Below are positions 32,262 through 42,875 of a stretch of 64,000 nt of DNA, piece by piece. The notes below the pieces were generated by a model, which worked only from the letters and a program-made list of their open reading frames with translations, made no database searches and was not told the origin of the DNA. The stretch lies in assembly GCA_038234155.1 (NCBI GenBank), contig JBBSUT010000002.1, forward strand, positions 12,744-76,743. The letters run 5' to 3'. How positions within the stretch are numbered: the first letter of the stretch is position 1; each line of letters starts with the position of its first letter. The translations under genes were made by a program, and so were the position numbers. The stretch comes from Novosphingopyxis sp038234155. Its GTDB lineage: Bacteria; Pseudomonadota; Alphaproteobacteria; Sphingomonadales; Sphingomonadaceae.

Positions 32262-35195
32262 ATGATTACACCAGCCACGTTCAAGTCTCGCCTGATGCGC
32301 ACAGGCGCGATCCTTCCGTTGCTGCTCGCCGCCGCCGCGCCGCTGGCCGCGCAGACAGCCGCGCCCGCAGCGCAGGCACCCATGGCGCAAACCGCCGCCG
32401 TACCGGCCGGCGCCGTCAATGGCTGGGGCGTCAAGCTCACGGACATCACTCCCGATCCTTCTATCACCTACGGCGTGCTGCCCAATGGCATGAAATACGC
32501 GATCCAGCACAATGACACGCCCAAGGGCAGCGCCTCGATCCGCATGCATTTCGATTTCGGTTCCTTTGCCGAGACCGATGACGAGCAGGGGCTGGCGCAT
32601 TTCATCGAACATATGGCGTTCAACGGATCAAAGAACGTGCCCGAGGGCGAGATGGTGCAGATCCTGGAGCGAAACGGGCTGTCGTTCGGCGCGGACACCA
32701 ACGCCTCGACCGGTTTCGATGCGACCGTCTATCAGCTCGATCTGCCCAAGACCGACGAAAAGACAGTCGACACAGCGATGATGCTGATGCGCGAAGTGGC
32801 TGGCAATTTGCTGTTCGATCCCGCCGCGGTTGACCGCGAACGCGGGGTCATCATGGGCGAGATGCGGGCGCGCGACAGCGTGGGGCTGCGCAACGTCAAG
32901 GATCAGCTCGCATTCATTGCACCCAACGCGCCCTATGCCAAACGGCTGCCCATCGGCACCGCCGAGGTGCTCTCCAACGCCCCGGCCAACCGGCTGAAGG
33001 ACTTGTATCAGCGCTATTATCGTCCGGAGAACGCCACGCTGGCAGTGGTCGGTGATGTCGATGTGGCAGCGATGCAGAAGGAGATCGCCCAGCGCTTCGG
33101 AGACTGGAAGGGCGTCGGTGCCGCCGGCACGCCGCTCAACTTCGGCTCGGTCGACCTCTCGCGCCCGACAGAGGTGGAAATATTCGTCGATCCCGACGTG
33201 CCCTATACCGCGTCGATCAGCAGTTTCCGGGCATGGAACAACCCCGCCGATACCACGGCCGAGCGTACCAAGGGCTTGCTCGATTCGCTGGCGAGCGGCG
33301 CGTTCAACCGGCGTATTCAGCGCATCGCCTCCTCCCCCGACAGCGTAATTGTGGGCGGCGGCATGGGCCAGAGCGATCTGCGCGACGCCGCGCTGGGCAC
33401 CACCGTGGCGCTGACCGCCAAGGACGGAGAGTGGGCACCCGCGCTCACCATCGCCGAGCAAGAGGTTCGCCGCGCCGAGCAGTTCGGGTTTACCCAGTCC
33501 GAACTCGACGTGCAGCTCGCCAATACCGAAACCAATTTCAAGACCGCCGCGCAGCAGGCCGATACCCGGCGCAGCGAAGCCCTCGCCAATGGCATTCTCT
33601 CGACGCTTGACGATGACAGCTTCATCACCACGCCGGCTTACCGTCTCGTCATGTTCGAGGCGGTCCGGCCGCAGCTCACGCTCGACGCCGTCAACGCCCG
33701 CTTCAAGGACGTCTGGAACGGCAGCGCCGATCTGGTGCGCGTCACCAGCAAACAGCCGCTGACCAAGGACCAGCAGGCGGTGCTCGATGTCTATCAAGCC
33801 GCCAGACAGGCCAAGGTGACCCCGCCAGACCAGACCGCTGCCGCCGCCTTTGCTTATGACGATTGGGGAACACCCGGCACGGTGGTTTCGGACAAAATGG
33901 TCGACGATCTGGGCATTCGCGAAGTTCGTTTCGCCAACAATGTCCGCCTGAACATCAAGAAGACCGATTTCGAGCAGGGCCGCGTGCGCTTCAACGTCCG
34001 CGTTGCGGGCGGCCAGCTGGCCTTCCCGAAGGGCGAGGCCGGCCTCGCCACGTTCGTCTCGTCGGTCTGGCCGGTCGCGGGTCTGGAGGCGCATAGCCAG
34101 CCAGACCTTCAGGAAATTCTGGCTGGTCGCAACGTCTCTCAAGGTCTGACCGTTAGCGACGACGCGCTGGTGTCGAGCGGTGCAACCACCGCCGACGATC
34201 TTGATCTGCAGATGAAACTGTCCGCCGCTTTTCTGCTCGATGCCGGCTACCGGACCGAAGCCGACACGCAGTGGCGCAATATTGTGCCGGTATTTCTGGC
34301 TCAGGTGAAAGCGCAGCCGCAGGGTATCGCGGGACTGATCGTACCGAGAATTGTCGCCAACAACGACGTGCGCTTCGGCATTCCCGGTCAGGATGTGCTG
34401 CTCCAGCGCAACCTGTCCGAAGCCAAGGCGGTGATCGAGCCGCTTGCCACCACCGCGCCGATCGAGATCGCCATTGTCGGCGATATCGACGAGGCCGCCG
34501 CGATCAAAGCCGTGGCGCAAAGCTTCGGTGCCCTGCCCCAGCGTCAGCTTGACGCACCCGATTATGCGGCAGCGCGCACCGTGCAATTCGCACAGGATCT
34601 TTCGCCGGTCACACTGACGCATGACGGTCCGGCCGATCAGGCGATGCTGCTCGATTACTGGAAGACCACAGACGACAGCGATTACACGCGTGAGGTAACC
34701 GCCAATGTTGCCGCGCGCGCCGTCGACATCCTGATGCGCGACAAATTGCGCGAGGAACTGGGCGCCACCTACGGCGCGCAGGTGGGTTCGGACATGTCGA
34801 ACGTCTATGACGGCTACGGCACGTTCAGCGTGGGCGCCACGCTGGCGCCCGATCGGCTGGATGAAGCGCAAAACGCGATCGAAGAGGTGCTCGCCAAGCT
34901 GCGCGACGCGCCCATCGGCGATGATCTGCTGCTGCGCGCGCGCGCACCGGTGATCGAGGCGATCACCAAGTCCCGGCGCGAAAACGGCTTCTGGCTGGGC
35001 GTTGCATCGCAGGCGCAGAGCGAAGCGGATCGCCTCGACCGCGTCCGCATGCAGCTGGCCACGGTGGAAGCAGTCACCCCGGCGGACATCCGGACGTTCG
35101 TGCAGACCTATCTCGCCGCCGACAAAATGCTGCCGATCCGCATCGTCAGCGACAAGCTGGGCGCTGCCGGTGCGGTGCCTCCCACGGGGGAATAA
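32262..35195 (+). CDS. M16 family zinc metalloprotease (two-lobed, exported)
   Basis: A 977-residue protein with a signal peptide (AILPLLLAAAAPLAAQ) and the pitrilysin/insulinase fold. The N-terminal half carries the inverted zinc motif HFIEH and the distal Glu in ERGVIMGEM; the second half contains inactive M16 repeats (around LSSWP-like VSSVWPVAGLEAHSQPDLQEIL and the C-terminal LREELGATYGAQVGSDMSN with the substrate-binding R/Y element). The product should be periplasmic or surface peptidase. It lies inside the pur cluster without an obvious functional link. Confidence 0.94.
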   Translation: MITPATFKSRLMRTGAILPLLLAAAAPLAAQTAAPAAQAPMAQTAAVPAGAVNGWGVKLTDITPDPSITYGVLPNGMKYAIQHNDTPKGSASIRMHFDFGSFAETDDEQGLAHFIEHMAFNGSKNVPEGEMVQILERNGLSFGADTNASTGFDATVYQLDLPKTDEKTVDTAMMLMREVAGNLLFDPAAVDRERGVIMGEMRARDSVGLRNVKDQLAFIAPNAPYAKRLPIGTAEVLSNAPANRLKDLYQRYYRPENATLAVVGDVDVAAMQKEIAQRFGDWKGVGAAGTPLNFGSVDLSRPTEVEIFVDPDVPYTASISSFRAWNNPADTTAERTKGLLDSLASGAFNRRIQRIASSPDSVIVGGGMGQSDLRDAALGTTVALTAKDGEWAPALTIAEQEVRRAEQFGFTQSELDVQLANTETNFKTAAQQADTRRSEALANGILSTLDDDSFITTPAYRLVMFEAVRPQLTLDAVNARFKDVWNGSADLVRVTSKQPLTKDQQAVLDVYQAARQAKVTPPDQTAAAAFAYDDWGTPGTVVSDKMVDDLGIREVRFANNVRLNIKKTDFEQGRVRFNVRVAGGQLAFPKGEAGLATFVSSVWPVAGLEAHSQPDLQEILAGRNVSQGLTVSDDALVSSGATTADDLDLQMKLSAAFLLDAGYRTEADTQWRNIVPVFLAQVKAQPQGIAGLIVPRIVANNDVRFGIPGQDVLLQRNLSEAKAVIEPLATTAPIEIAIVGDIDEAAAIKAVAQSFGALPQRQLDAPDYAAARTVQFAQDLSPVTLTHDGPADQAMLLDYWKTTDDSDYTREVTANVAARAVDILMRDKLREELGATYGAQVGSDMSNVYDGYGTFSVGATLAPDRLDEAQNAIEEVLAKLRDAPIGDDLLLRARAPVIEAITKSRRENGFWLGVASQAQSEADRLDRVRMQLATVEAVTPADIRTFVQTYLAADKMLPIRIVSDKLGAAGAVPPTGE

Positions 35196-35200
35196 TAGCG

Positions 35201-35264
35201 CAAATCCTCCTCCCCCCTCCCGAATGGAGCAGGAGCCCTTTGGATGGGGGAGGAGCGAGATTTG
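35201..35264. repeat. long palindromic element between the M16 gene and purS
   Basis: CAAATC-CTCCTCCCCC (35201-35216) faces GGGGGAGGAG-CGA-GATTTG (35246-35264), a 16-bp stem with a 3-nt bulge, starting 5 nt after the M16 stop. The arm vocabulary resembles the elements in truB and at 62.8 kb. The rest of the 330-nt gap up to purS is GC-rich, contains another CCCTCCCCC block near 35466, and shows no reading frame I can support. Confidence 0.65.
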
Positions 35265-35525
35265 AAAGGTCGGATCGCCGGGATGGACCTGGCTGGGCGG
35301 TGATGGGCGGCGGCTCCGCGGTGCAGAAGGTTCCAGCTATTAAGTCTGCGCGCCCGGGAGCTTACCGCCAAGCAACTACGCCGGGCGGGCAAGCCGGCAA
35401 ACTGGCAAGGCCGCCTGTGCCGCCCCCGGGGCATCGGACAGAACATCGCTGGCGGCTCTTGCCTTCCCTCCCCCACGCTCTGTAGGGAAAAGGCGAGTTT
35501 CCCAAACCGACAGAGGCCGCCCCCG

Positions 35526-35771
35526 ATGAAAGCACGCGTGTTTGTCACCCTGAAGCCCGGCGTGCTCGATCCGCAGGGCAAGGCCATCCACCATGCGCTG
35601 ACCGGGCTCGGCTTCGGCAGCGTAGCCGATGTGCGCGCGGGCCGGATGATCGAACTGGAGCTTGCGGATGGCACCAGCAACGCGGATATCGACGCGATGT
35701 GCCGCAAGCTGCTCGCCAACACCGTCATCGAAAATTACCGGATCGAGCATGACGGGTCGCCAGGCGCATGA
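35526..35771 (+). CDS. purS: phosphoribosylformylglycinamidine synthase subunit PurS
   Basis: An 81-residue small subunit that bridges PurL and PurQ. It begins KARVFVTLKPGVLDPQGKAIHHAL and includes LGFGSVADVRAGRMIELEL and ANTVIENYRIE, characteristic of PurS. Its stop overlaps the purQ ATG in ATGA (35768-35771). purL does not follow in this window. Confidence 0.97.
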   Translation: MKARVFVTLKPGVLDPQGKAIHHALTGLGFGSVADVRAGRMIELELADGTSNADIDAMCRKLLANTVIENYRIEHDGSPGA

Positions 35772-36433
35772 AGGCTGCCGTCGTCCAGTTTCCCGGCTCC
35801 AACTGTGACCGCGACATGGTGGTGGCGATCCGCGATGTGTGCGGCGCGGACGTGGCGTTGGTCTGGCACGGTGAAAGCGCGCTGCCGGACGGGATCGACC
35901 TGATCGCGGTGCCGGGCGGCTTTTCCTACGGCGATTATCTGCGCTCCGGCGCGATGGCGGCGCGGTCGCCCGTCATGCAGGCGGTGGTCGCCGCGGCGGG
36001 GCGCGGCGTGCCGGTGCTCGGCGTGTGCAACGGCTTCCAGATCCTGACGGAGGCGGGGCTGCTGCCCGGCGCACTGATGCGCAACAGCGGGATCGATTTT
36101 GTCTGCCGCGACGCCGTGCTGACGGTGGAAAATGCGGATACGCCGCTTACCCGCGGCTATGCCGGGCAGACGTCGATCACGATCCCGGTGGCCCACCACG
36201 ACGGCAATTATTTCGCCGATACGCAAACGCTGGACCGGCTGGAGGGCGAAGGCCGCGTGGCGTTCCGTTACGCGGACAACGTCAACGGCTCGGCCCGCGC
36301 CATCGCAGGGATCGTGAGCCAGAACGGCCATGTGCTCGGCATGATGCCGCACCCGGAACGCGCGGTCGATGCGGTGCATGGCGGCACCGACGGGCGCGGC
36401 CTATTCGAAGGGCTGATCCGGACCATCGCCTGA
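35768..36433 (+). CDS. purQ: phosphoribosylformylglycinamidine synthase subunit PurQ (glutaminase)
   Basis: Class I glutamine amidotransferase delivering ammonia to PurL. The 221-residue protein shows VVQFPGSNCDRDM, GGFSYGDYLRSGAMA, the nucleophile elbow VLGVCNGFQILTEAGLLPGAL with the catalytic Cys, and the His-Glu pair in MMPHPERAVD. Translationally coupled to purS. It converges with the transporter/micro-ORF unit. Confidence 0.97.
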   Translation: MKAAVVQFPGSNCDRDMVVAIRDVCGADVALVWHGESALPDGIDLIAVPGGFSYGDYLRSGAMAARSPVMQAVVAAAGRGVPVLGVCNGFQILTEAGLLPGALMRNSGIDFVCRDAVLTVENADTPLTRGYAGQTSITIPVAHHDGNYFADTQTLDRLEGEGRVAFRYADNVNGSARAIAGIVSQNGHVLGMMPHPERAVDAVHGGTDGRGLFEGLIRTIA

Positions 36434-36454
36434 GGGCGCCTCATGCCCATGCCG

Positions 36455-36565
36455 TTAGGGCGAAAGCCGCGCGAACTGCGCCAACAGCGCCGCCGCGACG
36501 AGCGCGAGCTTTGCGGCGTTGGGATCTATCCCGGCCCAGTCGATCATCGCTGAAACGGCGTTCAT
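36455..36565 (-). CDS. 36-residue micro-ORF coupled to the queuosine-precursor transporter gene
   Basis: A short frame starting with the ATG of an ATGA overlap with the upstream transporter gene (stop 36562-36564, start 36565-36563) and ending in TAA. The peptide begins MNAVSAMIDWAGIDP and continues with a hydrophobic helix (KLALVAAALLAQFARL). The tight coupling and a plausible single amphipathic or membrane helix suggest it is real, but nothing else supports it. Function unknown; an accessory peptide for the transporter is one possibility. Confidence 0.45.
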   Translation of the reverse strand: MNAVSAMIDWAGIDPNAAKLALVAAALLAQFARLSP

Positions 36566-37308
36566 TCGACGCGCGTGCGGAAGGGCGTGAAATCGGTCCC
36601 CTCATCGTACAGGTCGATCCCCTCGCGCCGCTTGAGGAAGCCCACCACGGCATAAGTGACCGGCGTAAGCAGCGCCTCCCACACCACTTTCAGCAGCCAA
36701 TTGGTAACAAGCACGGTGACCACCGCCTGCGTTTCCCACACACCCAGGAACGCGAGCGGGTAGAAGATCAGGCTGTCCACCCCCTGCCCCGCGATGGTGG
36801 AGCCGATGGTGCGCGTCCACAGCCAGCGCCCGTCGGTGAGCATCTTCATTTTGGCCATCACGAAACTGTTGACGAACTCGCCCGCCCAGAATGCGGCAAC
36901 GGAAGCAAATACGATCCGCGGCACCTGGCCGAATACCTGCTCATAGGCCGCCTGCCCCTCCCAGCCTTCTGCAGGGGGGAGCGCCACCACCACCCAGCTC
37001 ATGAATGCCATGAACAGCACCGCGGCGAACCCGGCCCAGATCACCCGCCGCGCGCGGGCATAGCCGTACACCTCGGTGAGCACGTCGCCGATGACGTAGC
37101 CGATCGGGAAGAACAGGATGCCGGCGCCGTACACCCATTGCGCGCCCAGCAGCGTGACATAAGTCGGCTTGGCCGCGCCGATGACGTTGGAGAGCAGCAG
37201 GATGGTGACAAAGGCCGCCATCACGAAATCGAAATAGCGCAGCGGCCGCGCGCCCAATGCGCGCGCATCCATGCGCTGCGGCGCTGCGGTGGTATCGCCC
37301 GGGTCCAT
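36562..37308 (-). CDS. yhhQ: queuosine precursor transporter (YhhQ/COG1738 family)
   Basis: A 248-residue membrane protein with about six hydrophobic segments (for example YFDFVMAAFVTILLLSNVIGA, VYGAGILFFPIGYVIGDVLTEVYGYARARRVIWAGFAAVLFMAF, AVVTVLVTNWLLKVVWEALLTPVTYAVVGFL). The block FPIGYVIGDVLTEVYGYARARRVIW and the segment AGQGVDSLIFYPLAFLG are signatures of the family that imports preQ0/preQ1 for queuosine in tRNA. The ATG at 37308 lies 56 nt from the divergent tRNA-Arg gene. Confidence 0.92.
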   Translation of the reverse strand: MDPGDTTAAPQRMDARALGARPLRYFDFVMAAFVTILLLSNVIGAAKPTYVTLLGAQWVYGAGILFFPIGYVIGDVLTEVYGYARARRVIWAGFAAVLFMAFMSWVVVALPPAEGWEGQAAYEQVFGQVPRIVFASVAAFWAGEFVNSFVMAKMKMLTDGRWLWTRTIGSTIAGQGVDSLIFYPLAFLGVWETQAVVTVLVTNWLLKVVWEALLTPVTYAVVGFLKRREGIDLYDEGTDFTPFRTRVE

Positions 37309-37364
37309 GGTGCCCCTTACTGCTCTTTCAAACCACGCGCAAAGCGGTTAGTCCCGCCCCTGGC

Positions 37365-37441
37365 GCGCCCGTAGCTCAGTTGGATAGAGCACGAGACTTC
37401 TAATCTTGAGGCCACAGGTTCGAATCCTGTCGGGCGCACCA
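37365..37441 (+). tRNA. tRNA-Arg (anticodon TCT)
   Basis: A 77-nt cloverleaf: acceptor GCGCCCG (37365-37371) with CGGGCGC (37431-37437), D arm GCTCAGTTGGATAGAGC, anticodon stem CGAGA/TCTTG with loop CTTCTAA (anticodon TCT, reading AGA), T arm with GGTTCGAATCC, and an encoded CCA at 37439-37441. The 282 nt to the next gene hold nothing I can identify, and no integrase or att duplication is visible. Confidence 0.97.
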
Positions 37442-37723
37442 GTTTGCCATAGAACTTCGCAGCAGTGTCACATCGGCATCGGGGTGCTCACGGCCTGCAC
37501 CAGGCGGCAAATTGGTCCGCGTACGGCGAGACACTCTTTCGGCATTTCGACCTGACCCAAGAATGCCCGGATATAGCTTATGCGCATCGCGTTCGCCGCA
37601 TGACGTTAAGCCGCGCGCGAGAAGCCGCTGCGCGGACCTGCCAAGCGAAAGCCGATCGCTACTGCCGCTGTGGGTGCTTATCCGAAGCGCTCGTCGGAGG
37701 GCGCTGGTTCGGGGCGCAATTTA

Positions 37724-39166
37724 TCAGCCGATGTCGCGCAGCGGCTCCGCCGTCGGCTCTGCCCGCCCGGCCGCGTGCAGCGTCCGTGCCCGTTTGGCCG
37801 CGTACAGCGACCGGTCGGCACTTGCGAGCCCATGCTCCAGCGTTTCACCGGGTACAAGCCGGTGGATGCCCATGCTGGCTTCAACGGTCATGAAATCGTT
37901 CGCGTCCTCAACGCGGCAGCGCATATGCTCCGCGATATCGGCCAGGAGCCGATCGCGCGCCCCGCCCAACGCCGCGTCGATCAGCATGACCACGAACTCG
38001 TCCCCGCCGAACCGGCCCACGAAATGCGGGGCGCGGACCACGCTGCGCAGCGTGCCTGCCATGGAAACGATCACATCGTCACCCCTCAGATGCCCCAACC
38101 GGTCGTTGACCTGTTTGAACCCGTCCAGGTCCAGCAGCACCAGCGTCAGCGCGCCGTCCTGCGCGCGGTTGGCAAAGAAGGCGCGCATGGCCTCGCGGTT
38201 TCCCAGGCCTGTCATCGGATCGGTCTGGGCCAGTCTGCGCAGGCGACGTTCGAGCTGATAGCGATCGGAAATATCACGGAACACGCCAATCAGCGCGACC
38301 GGCTTTCCGCCGCGGTATTCCACCTCCCCCATCGTGCGCACGCGCTTTCGCACGCGGTCGCAGGTCACGATATCCAGCTCCGCCTCGAACGGGGTGCCAT
38401 GTTCTATCGCCTCCGCCATCACACTTTCCAGCCTGACGCGCGAGCGGGGCGTGTAATAGGACAAGGCAGTTTCAAGCGGCGGGTCGCCGGACACCGGCAG
38501 ATCATAGATCGCAAATATGCCATCCGAGCAGGCGACTTTGCTGCTCGCCAGATCAAGCCGCCAATGGCCCATTTTGGCCATTTTTTCGGCTTGGCGAAAC
38601 TGCATCTGGCGCTGCTCCAATTCCTTGAGCAGGCGGCTCTGCATCATGGCGGGTCCCTCGATCACCGCCAGCCGCATGCTCCGTTCGACAAAGCTGCCTG
38701 CTAATCGGCCGAACTGCCGCAATTGCTCCTGCTCGCTGCTGCTCAGTGTGCGCGGGCGCGTATCGGTGATGCAGAAAGCGGCCGCCAGATCGCTGACCGC
38801 GGCAATATCGGGATCGAACGGCAGCGGCAGGCCGGCGTAGAAACGGATGTTTCGTTCCATCAGGATCGGGTGATCGCGCAGCTCCGGATCATCAAGCACG
38901 TCCGCCACCTCGATCAGATCAGCGGCGCCGACAGTGCGATTGCAGATGGCGCGCGCGCGATCCATCGATGCGATCCGCGCCGCCGCGCCGCCGACGCACC
39001 ACATGCGTCGGCCCAGAACGCTCAGATGGGCGTCCGCGCATCCAAAGGTGTCGCGGGCGAGCGCGGTCAGTGCCTCGATATCTCCGGTCAACATCAGCTG
39101 CGCCAGCGTCTCCGCGCTCTCGCGCGGCGGTGCTCTGTGGATGGTGGGTGGCCAATGCTCGGTCAT
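37724..39166 (-). CDS. GAF-PAS-GGDEF protein, probable diguanylate cyclase
   Basis: 480 residues. An N-terminal GAF-like domain (about 20-170), a PAS domain with C-terminal PAC motif (about 190-305; WRLDLASSK and VEYRGGKPVALIGVFRDISDR), and a GGDEF domain (about 310-465) with DPMTGLGNREAM, LLDLDGFKQVND and an intact active site RFGGDEF (387-391). It should make cyclic di-GMP in response to signals sensed by the GAF and PAS parts. The allosteric I-site position reads RAPH (378-381) instead of RxxD, so product inhibition is probably lost. Cytosolic; no membrane segment. Confidence 0.93.
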   Translation of the reverse strand: MTEHWPPTIHRAPPRESAETLAQLMLTGDIEALTALARDTFGCADAHLSVLGRRMWCVGGAAARIASMDRARAICNRTVGAADLIEVADVLDDPELRDHPILMERNIRFYAGLPLPFDPDIAAVSDLAAAFCITDTRPRTLSSSEQEQLRQFGRLAGSFVERSMRLAVIEGPAMMQSRLLKELEQRQMQFRQAEKMAKMGHWRLDLASSKVACSDGIFAIYDLPVSGDPPLETALSYYTPRSRVRLESVMAEAIEHGTPFEAELDIVTCDRVRKRVRTMGEVEYRGGKPVALIGVFRDISDRYQLERRLRRLAQTDPMTGLGNREAMRAFFANRAQDGALTLVLLDLDGFKQVNDRLGHLRGDDVIVSMAGTLRSVVRAPHFVGRFGGDEFVVMLIDAALGGARDRLLADIAEHMRCRVEDANDFMTVEASMGIHRLVPGETLEHGLASADRSLYAAKRARTLHAAGRAEPTAEPLRDIG

Positions 39167-39241
39167 GGCCCAAGCTAGTGCTATCTTTTGCTTAATAAAC
39201 GGTAAGTCAGACCCGAAACTGGCCCGCTTTGGCCTGCGATG

Positions 39242-39679
39242 TCAGCCGCGTAGCGCCACCAGCACAACGCCGCCCGTGATCATGGCGATACCGATCCAGC
39301 CGCGCACACTGAGCTGCTCGCCCAGAAGCAGCGCCCCGAAAATCGCCACCAGAACGACGCTGAGCTTGTCGACCGGCGCAACCTGCGCCGCCTGCCCGAT
39401 ATCGAGCGCGCGAAAATAACACAGCCAGGATGCGCCGGTGGCCAGGCCCGACAGGACAAGAAAGACGATCGCACGGCGCGGGATTGGCCCCGGCGCGGAG
39501 AATTGGCCGGTGACGAGCAGCAGCAGCCCCAACGCCGCCGCCACCACGATGGTGCGGATAAAGGTCGCCAGATCGGAATTGATCCCCGCCACACCGAGCT
39601 TGGCCAGGATCGCCGTCATCGCCGCGAACCCCGCCGAACACAGCGCCCAGAACTGCCAGCTTCCCGCGATCCATGTCAT
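39242..39679 (-). CDS. single-domain EamA family membrane transporter
   Basis: 145 residues with five hydrophobic segments and one EamA domain, like the short drug/metabolite transporters that act as dimers. Visible blocks are FWALCSAGFAAMTAILAKLG, DLATFIRTIVVAAALGLLLL, WLCYFRALDIGQAAQVAPVDKLSVVLVAIFGALLLGE and GIAMITGGVVLVA. The ATG at 39679 has GGAG 8 nt upstream and gives the usual start; the frame is open to 39775, but the added residues are not family-like. Substrate unknown. Confidence 0.88.
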   Translation of the reverse strand: MTWIAGSWQFWALCSAGFAAMTAILAKLGVAGINSDLATFIRTIVVAAALGLLLLVTGQFSAPGPIPRRAIVFLVLSGLATGASWLCYFRALDIGQAAQVAPVDKLSVVLVAIFGALLLGEQLSVRGWIGIAMITGGVVLVALRG

Positions 39680-39945
39680 GCCCTGCGCTCCGGCCGGTAT
39701 AAGGAGCATAATGACTATCAGGCCGCCGAGGGGACGTCGCGCACGAACATCGACGGGAAGCCGTGCATAGACCATGACGCTGCTTCGCGCGTGAACAGCT
39801 ACGGGATGTCAACGGCGATACCGCGGCCGTGGACGAAGTGCTGCTGAAGAACCTGCCCGAATAAGCGCGCCGAAGGGCATGGCCAAAGCCGGCACCTTGG
39901 TCCAAGACGGCACGCCAAACCGTTCGATCCGCTGGAGCTTCGCCG

Positions 39946-41625
<1,680 letters not shown>

Positions 41626-41652
41626 TCCCACTGATTTGAGCGGAGACCCCCG

Positions 41653-42816
41653 ATGGCCCATTATGGCGACTATCAGAACCAGATCTACAACGCGGGCCTT
41701 AGCGGTGTCGTGCCCACGATACCGGTCGATTACGCGACCCTCGTCGCGCGCGCCGAGCAGGCGATGCCACCGTCGGTACTGAACTATGTACAGGGCGGCT
41801 GCAGTGACGAGCATACGCAGGATCACAATGCCGAAGCGTTCAGGCACTGGGGGATGACCCCGCGCATGATGGTCGATTGCCGCGAGCGCGACTTGTCGAT
41901 CGAACTCCTCGGCCTCACACTCCCCACGCCGATTTTCATGAGCCCGATCGGCGTCAATGGCATCGCTACGCAGGACGGGCACGGCGATATCGCCGCAGCC
42001 AGGGCATCGGCGGCCACGGGCGTGCCGTTCAGCTCTTCGACGCTGTCCAACGATCCGCTCGAGGACGTGGCCACAGCGTGCGGCGCTACGCCTGCCTTCT
42101 TCCAGCTGTATACGCCCAAGGACAAGGAGCTGGCCGAGAGCCTGGTGAGCCGCGCGGAGGCCGCAGGCTACAAGGCGATCCAGGTGACGCTCGACACCTG
42201 GGTTACCGGATGGCGGCCGCGCGATCTTAACACCGCCAATTTTCCGCAGCTGCGCGGGGCCGTTCTGCAGAATTATTTCACCGATCCCATCTTCCGCTCG
42301 CGCCTCGAAAAGCCCCCGGAGGAAGATCTGCGCACCGCCATCGGCACTTGGGCCGCCACCTTCGGCAAGGTGCTGACCTGGGACGACATGGCCTGGCTGA
42401 AATCGGTCACCAAGCTGCCCATCGTCCTGAAGGGCATCTGCCATGGCGATGATGCGCGGCGCGGGATCGATGAGGGCGCGGACGCGATCTATTGCTCCAA
42501 CCATGGCGGGCGGCAGGCCAACGGCGGTATTGCGGCGATCGACATGCTGCCCGATGTGGTAGCAGCAAGCGGCGACGTGCCGGTATTGTTCGACAGCGGC
42601 ATCCGGTCGGGTACCGACGTGGTGAAGGCGCTCGCGCTTGGCGCCAGGGCGGTCGGCGTAGGGCGGCCCTATCTCTATGGTTTGGCGCTCGGCGGCGCGG
42701 CCGGGGCGGAGCATGTGCTGCGCTGCATCCTGGCCGAGGCGGACCTGCTGATGGCGGTGAATGGCTATCCCAATGTCGCCGCAGTGCGCGAGGCAGGCGC
42801 AAGGCGGGCGCGCTGA
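41653..42816 (+). CDS. FMN-dependent alpha-hydroxy acid oxidase, lactate 2-monooxygenase-like
   Basis: A 387-residue TIM-barrel flavoenzyme. Close resemblance in order and wording to mycobacterial lactate 2-monooxygenase: YGDYQNQIYNAGLSGVVPT, GDEHTQ-like CSDEHTQDHNAEAFRHWGMTPRMM, DTWVTGWRPRDL, PIVLKGICHGDDARR, the catalytic His in CSNHGGRQANGG, and the FMN phosphate loop FDSGIRSGTDVVKALALGA and GVGRPYLYGLALGG. Expected reaction: L-lactate plus oxygen to acetate, carbon dioxide and water, though other 2-hydroxy acids are possible. Preceded closely by the M28 peptidase gene and followed by an SDR gene. Confidence 0.88.
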   Translation: MAHYGDYQNQIYNAGLSGVVPTIPVDYATLVARAEQAMPPSVLNYVQGGCSDEHTQDHNAEAFRHWGMTPRMMVDCRERDLSIELLGLTLPTPIFMSPIGVNGIATQDGHGDIAAARASAATGVPFSSSTLSNDPLEDVATACGATPAFFQLYTPKDKELAESLVSRAEAAGYKAIQVTLDTWVTGWRPRDLNTANFPQLRGAVLQNYFTDPIFRSRLEKPPEEDLRTAIGTWAATFGKVLTWDDMAWLKSVTKLPIVLKGICHGDDARRGIDEGADAIYCSNHGGRQANGGIAAIDMLPDVVAASGDVPVLFDSGIRSGTDVVKALALGARAVGVGRPYLYGLALGGAAGAEHVLRCILAEADLLMAVNGYPNVAAVREAGARRAR

Positions 42817-42875
42817 GGCGCAACCATCGGGCGCATGGCGCGCTGTCCGTTCAACCGGAAGCGTGGAGTAGCGTC

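Noticed and set aside
37365..37723. tRNA-Arg as an integration site for a genomic island.
   Set aside because: No integrase and no repeat of the tRNA 3' end was seen; the following gene is an ordinary signalling gene.
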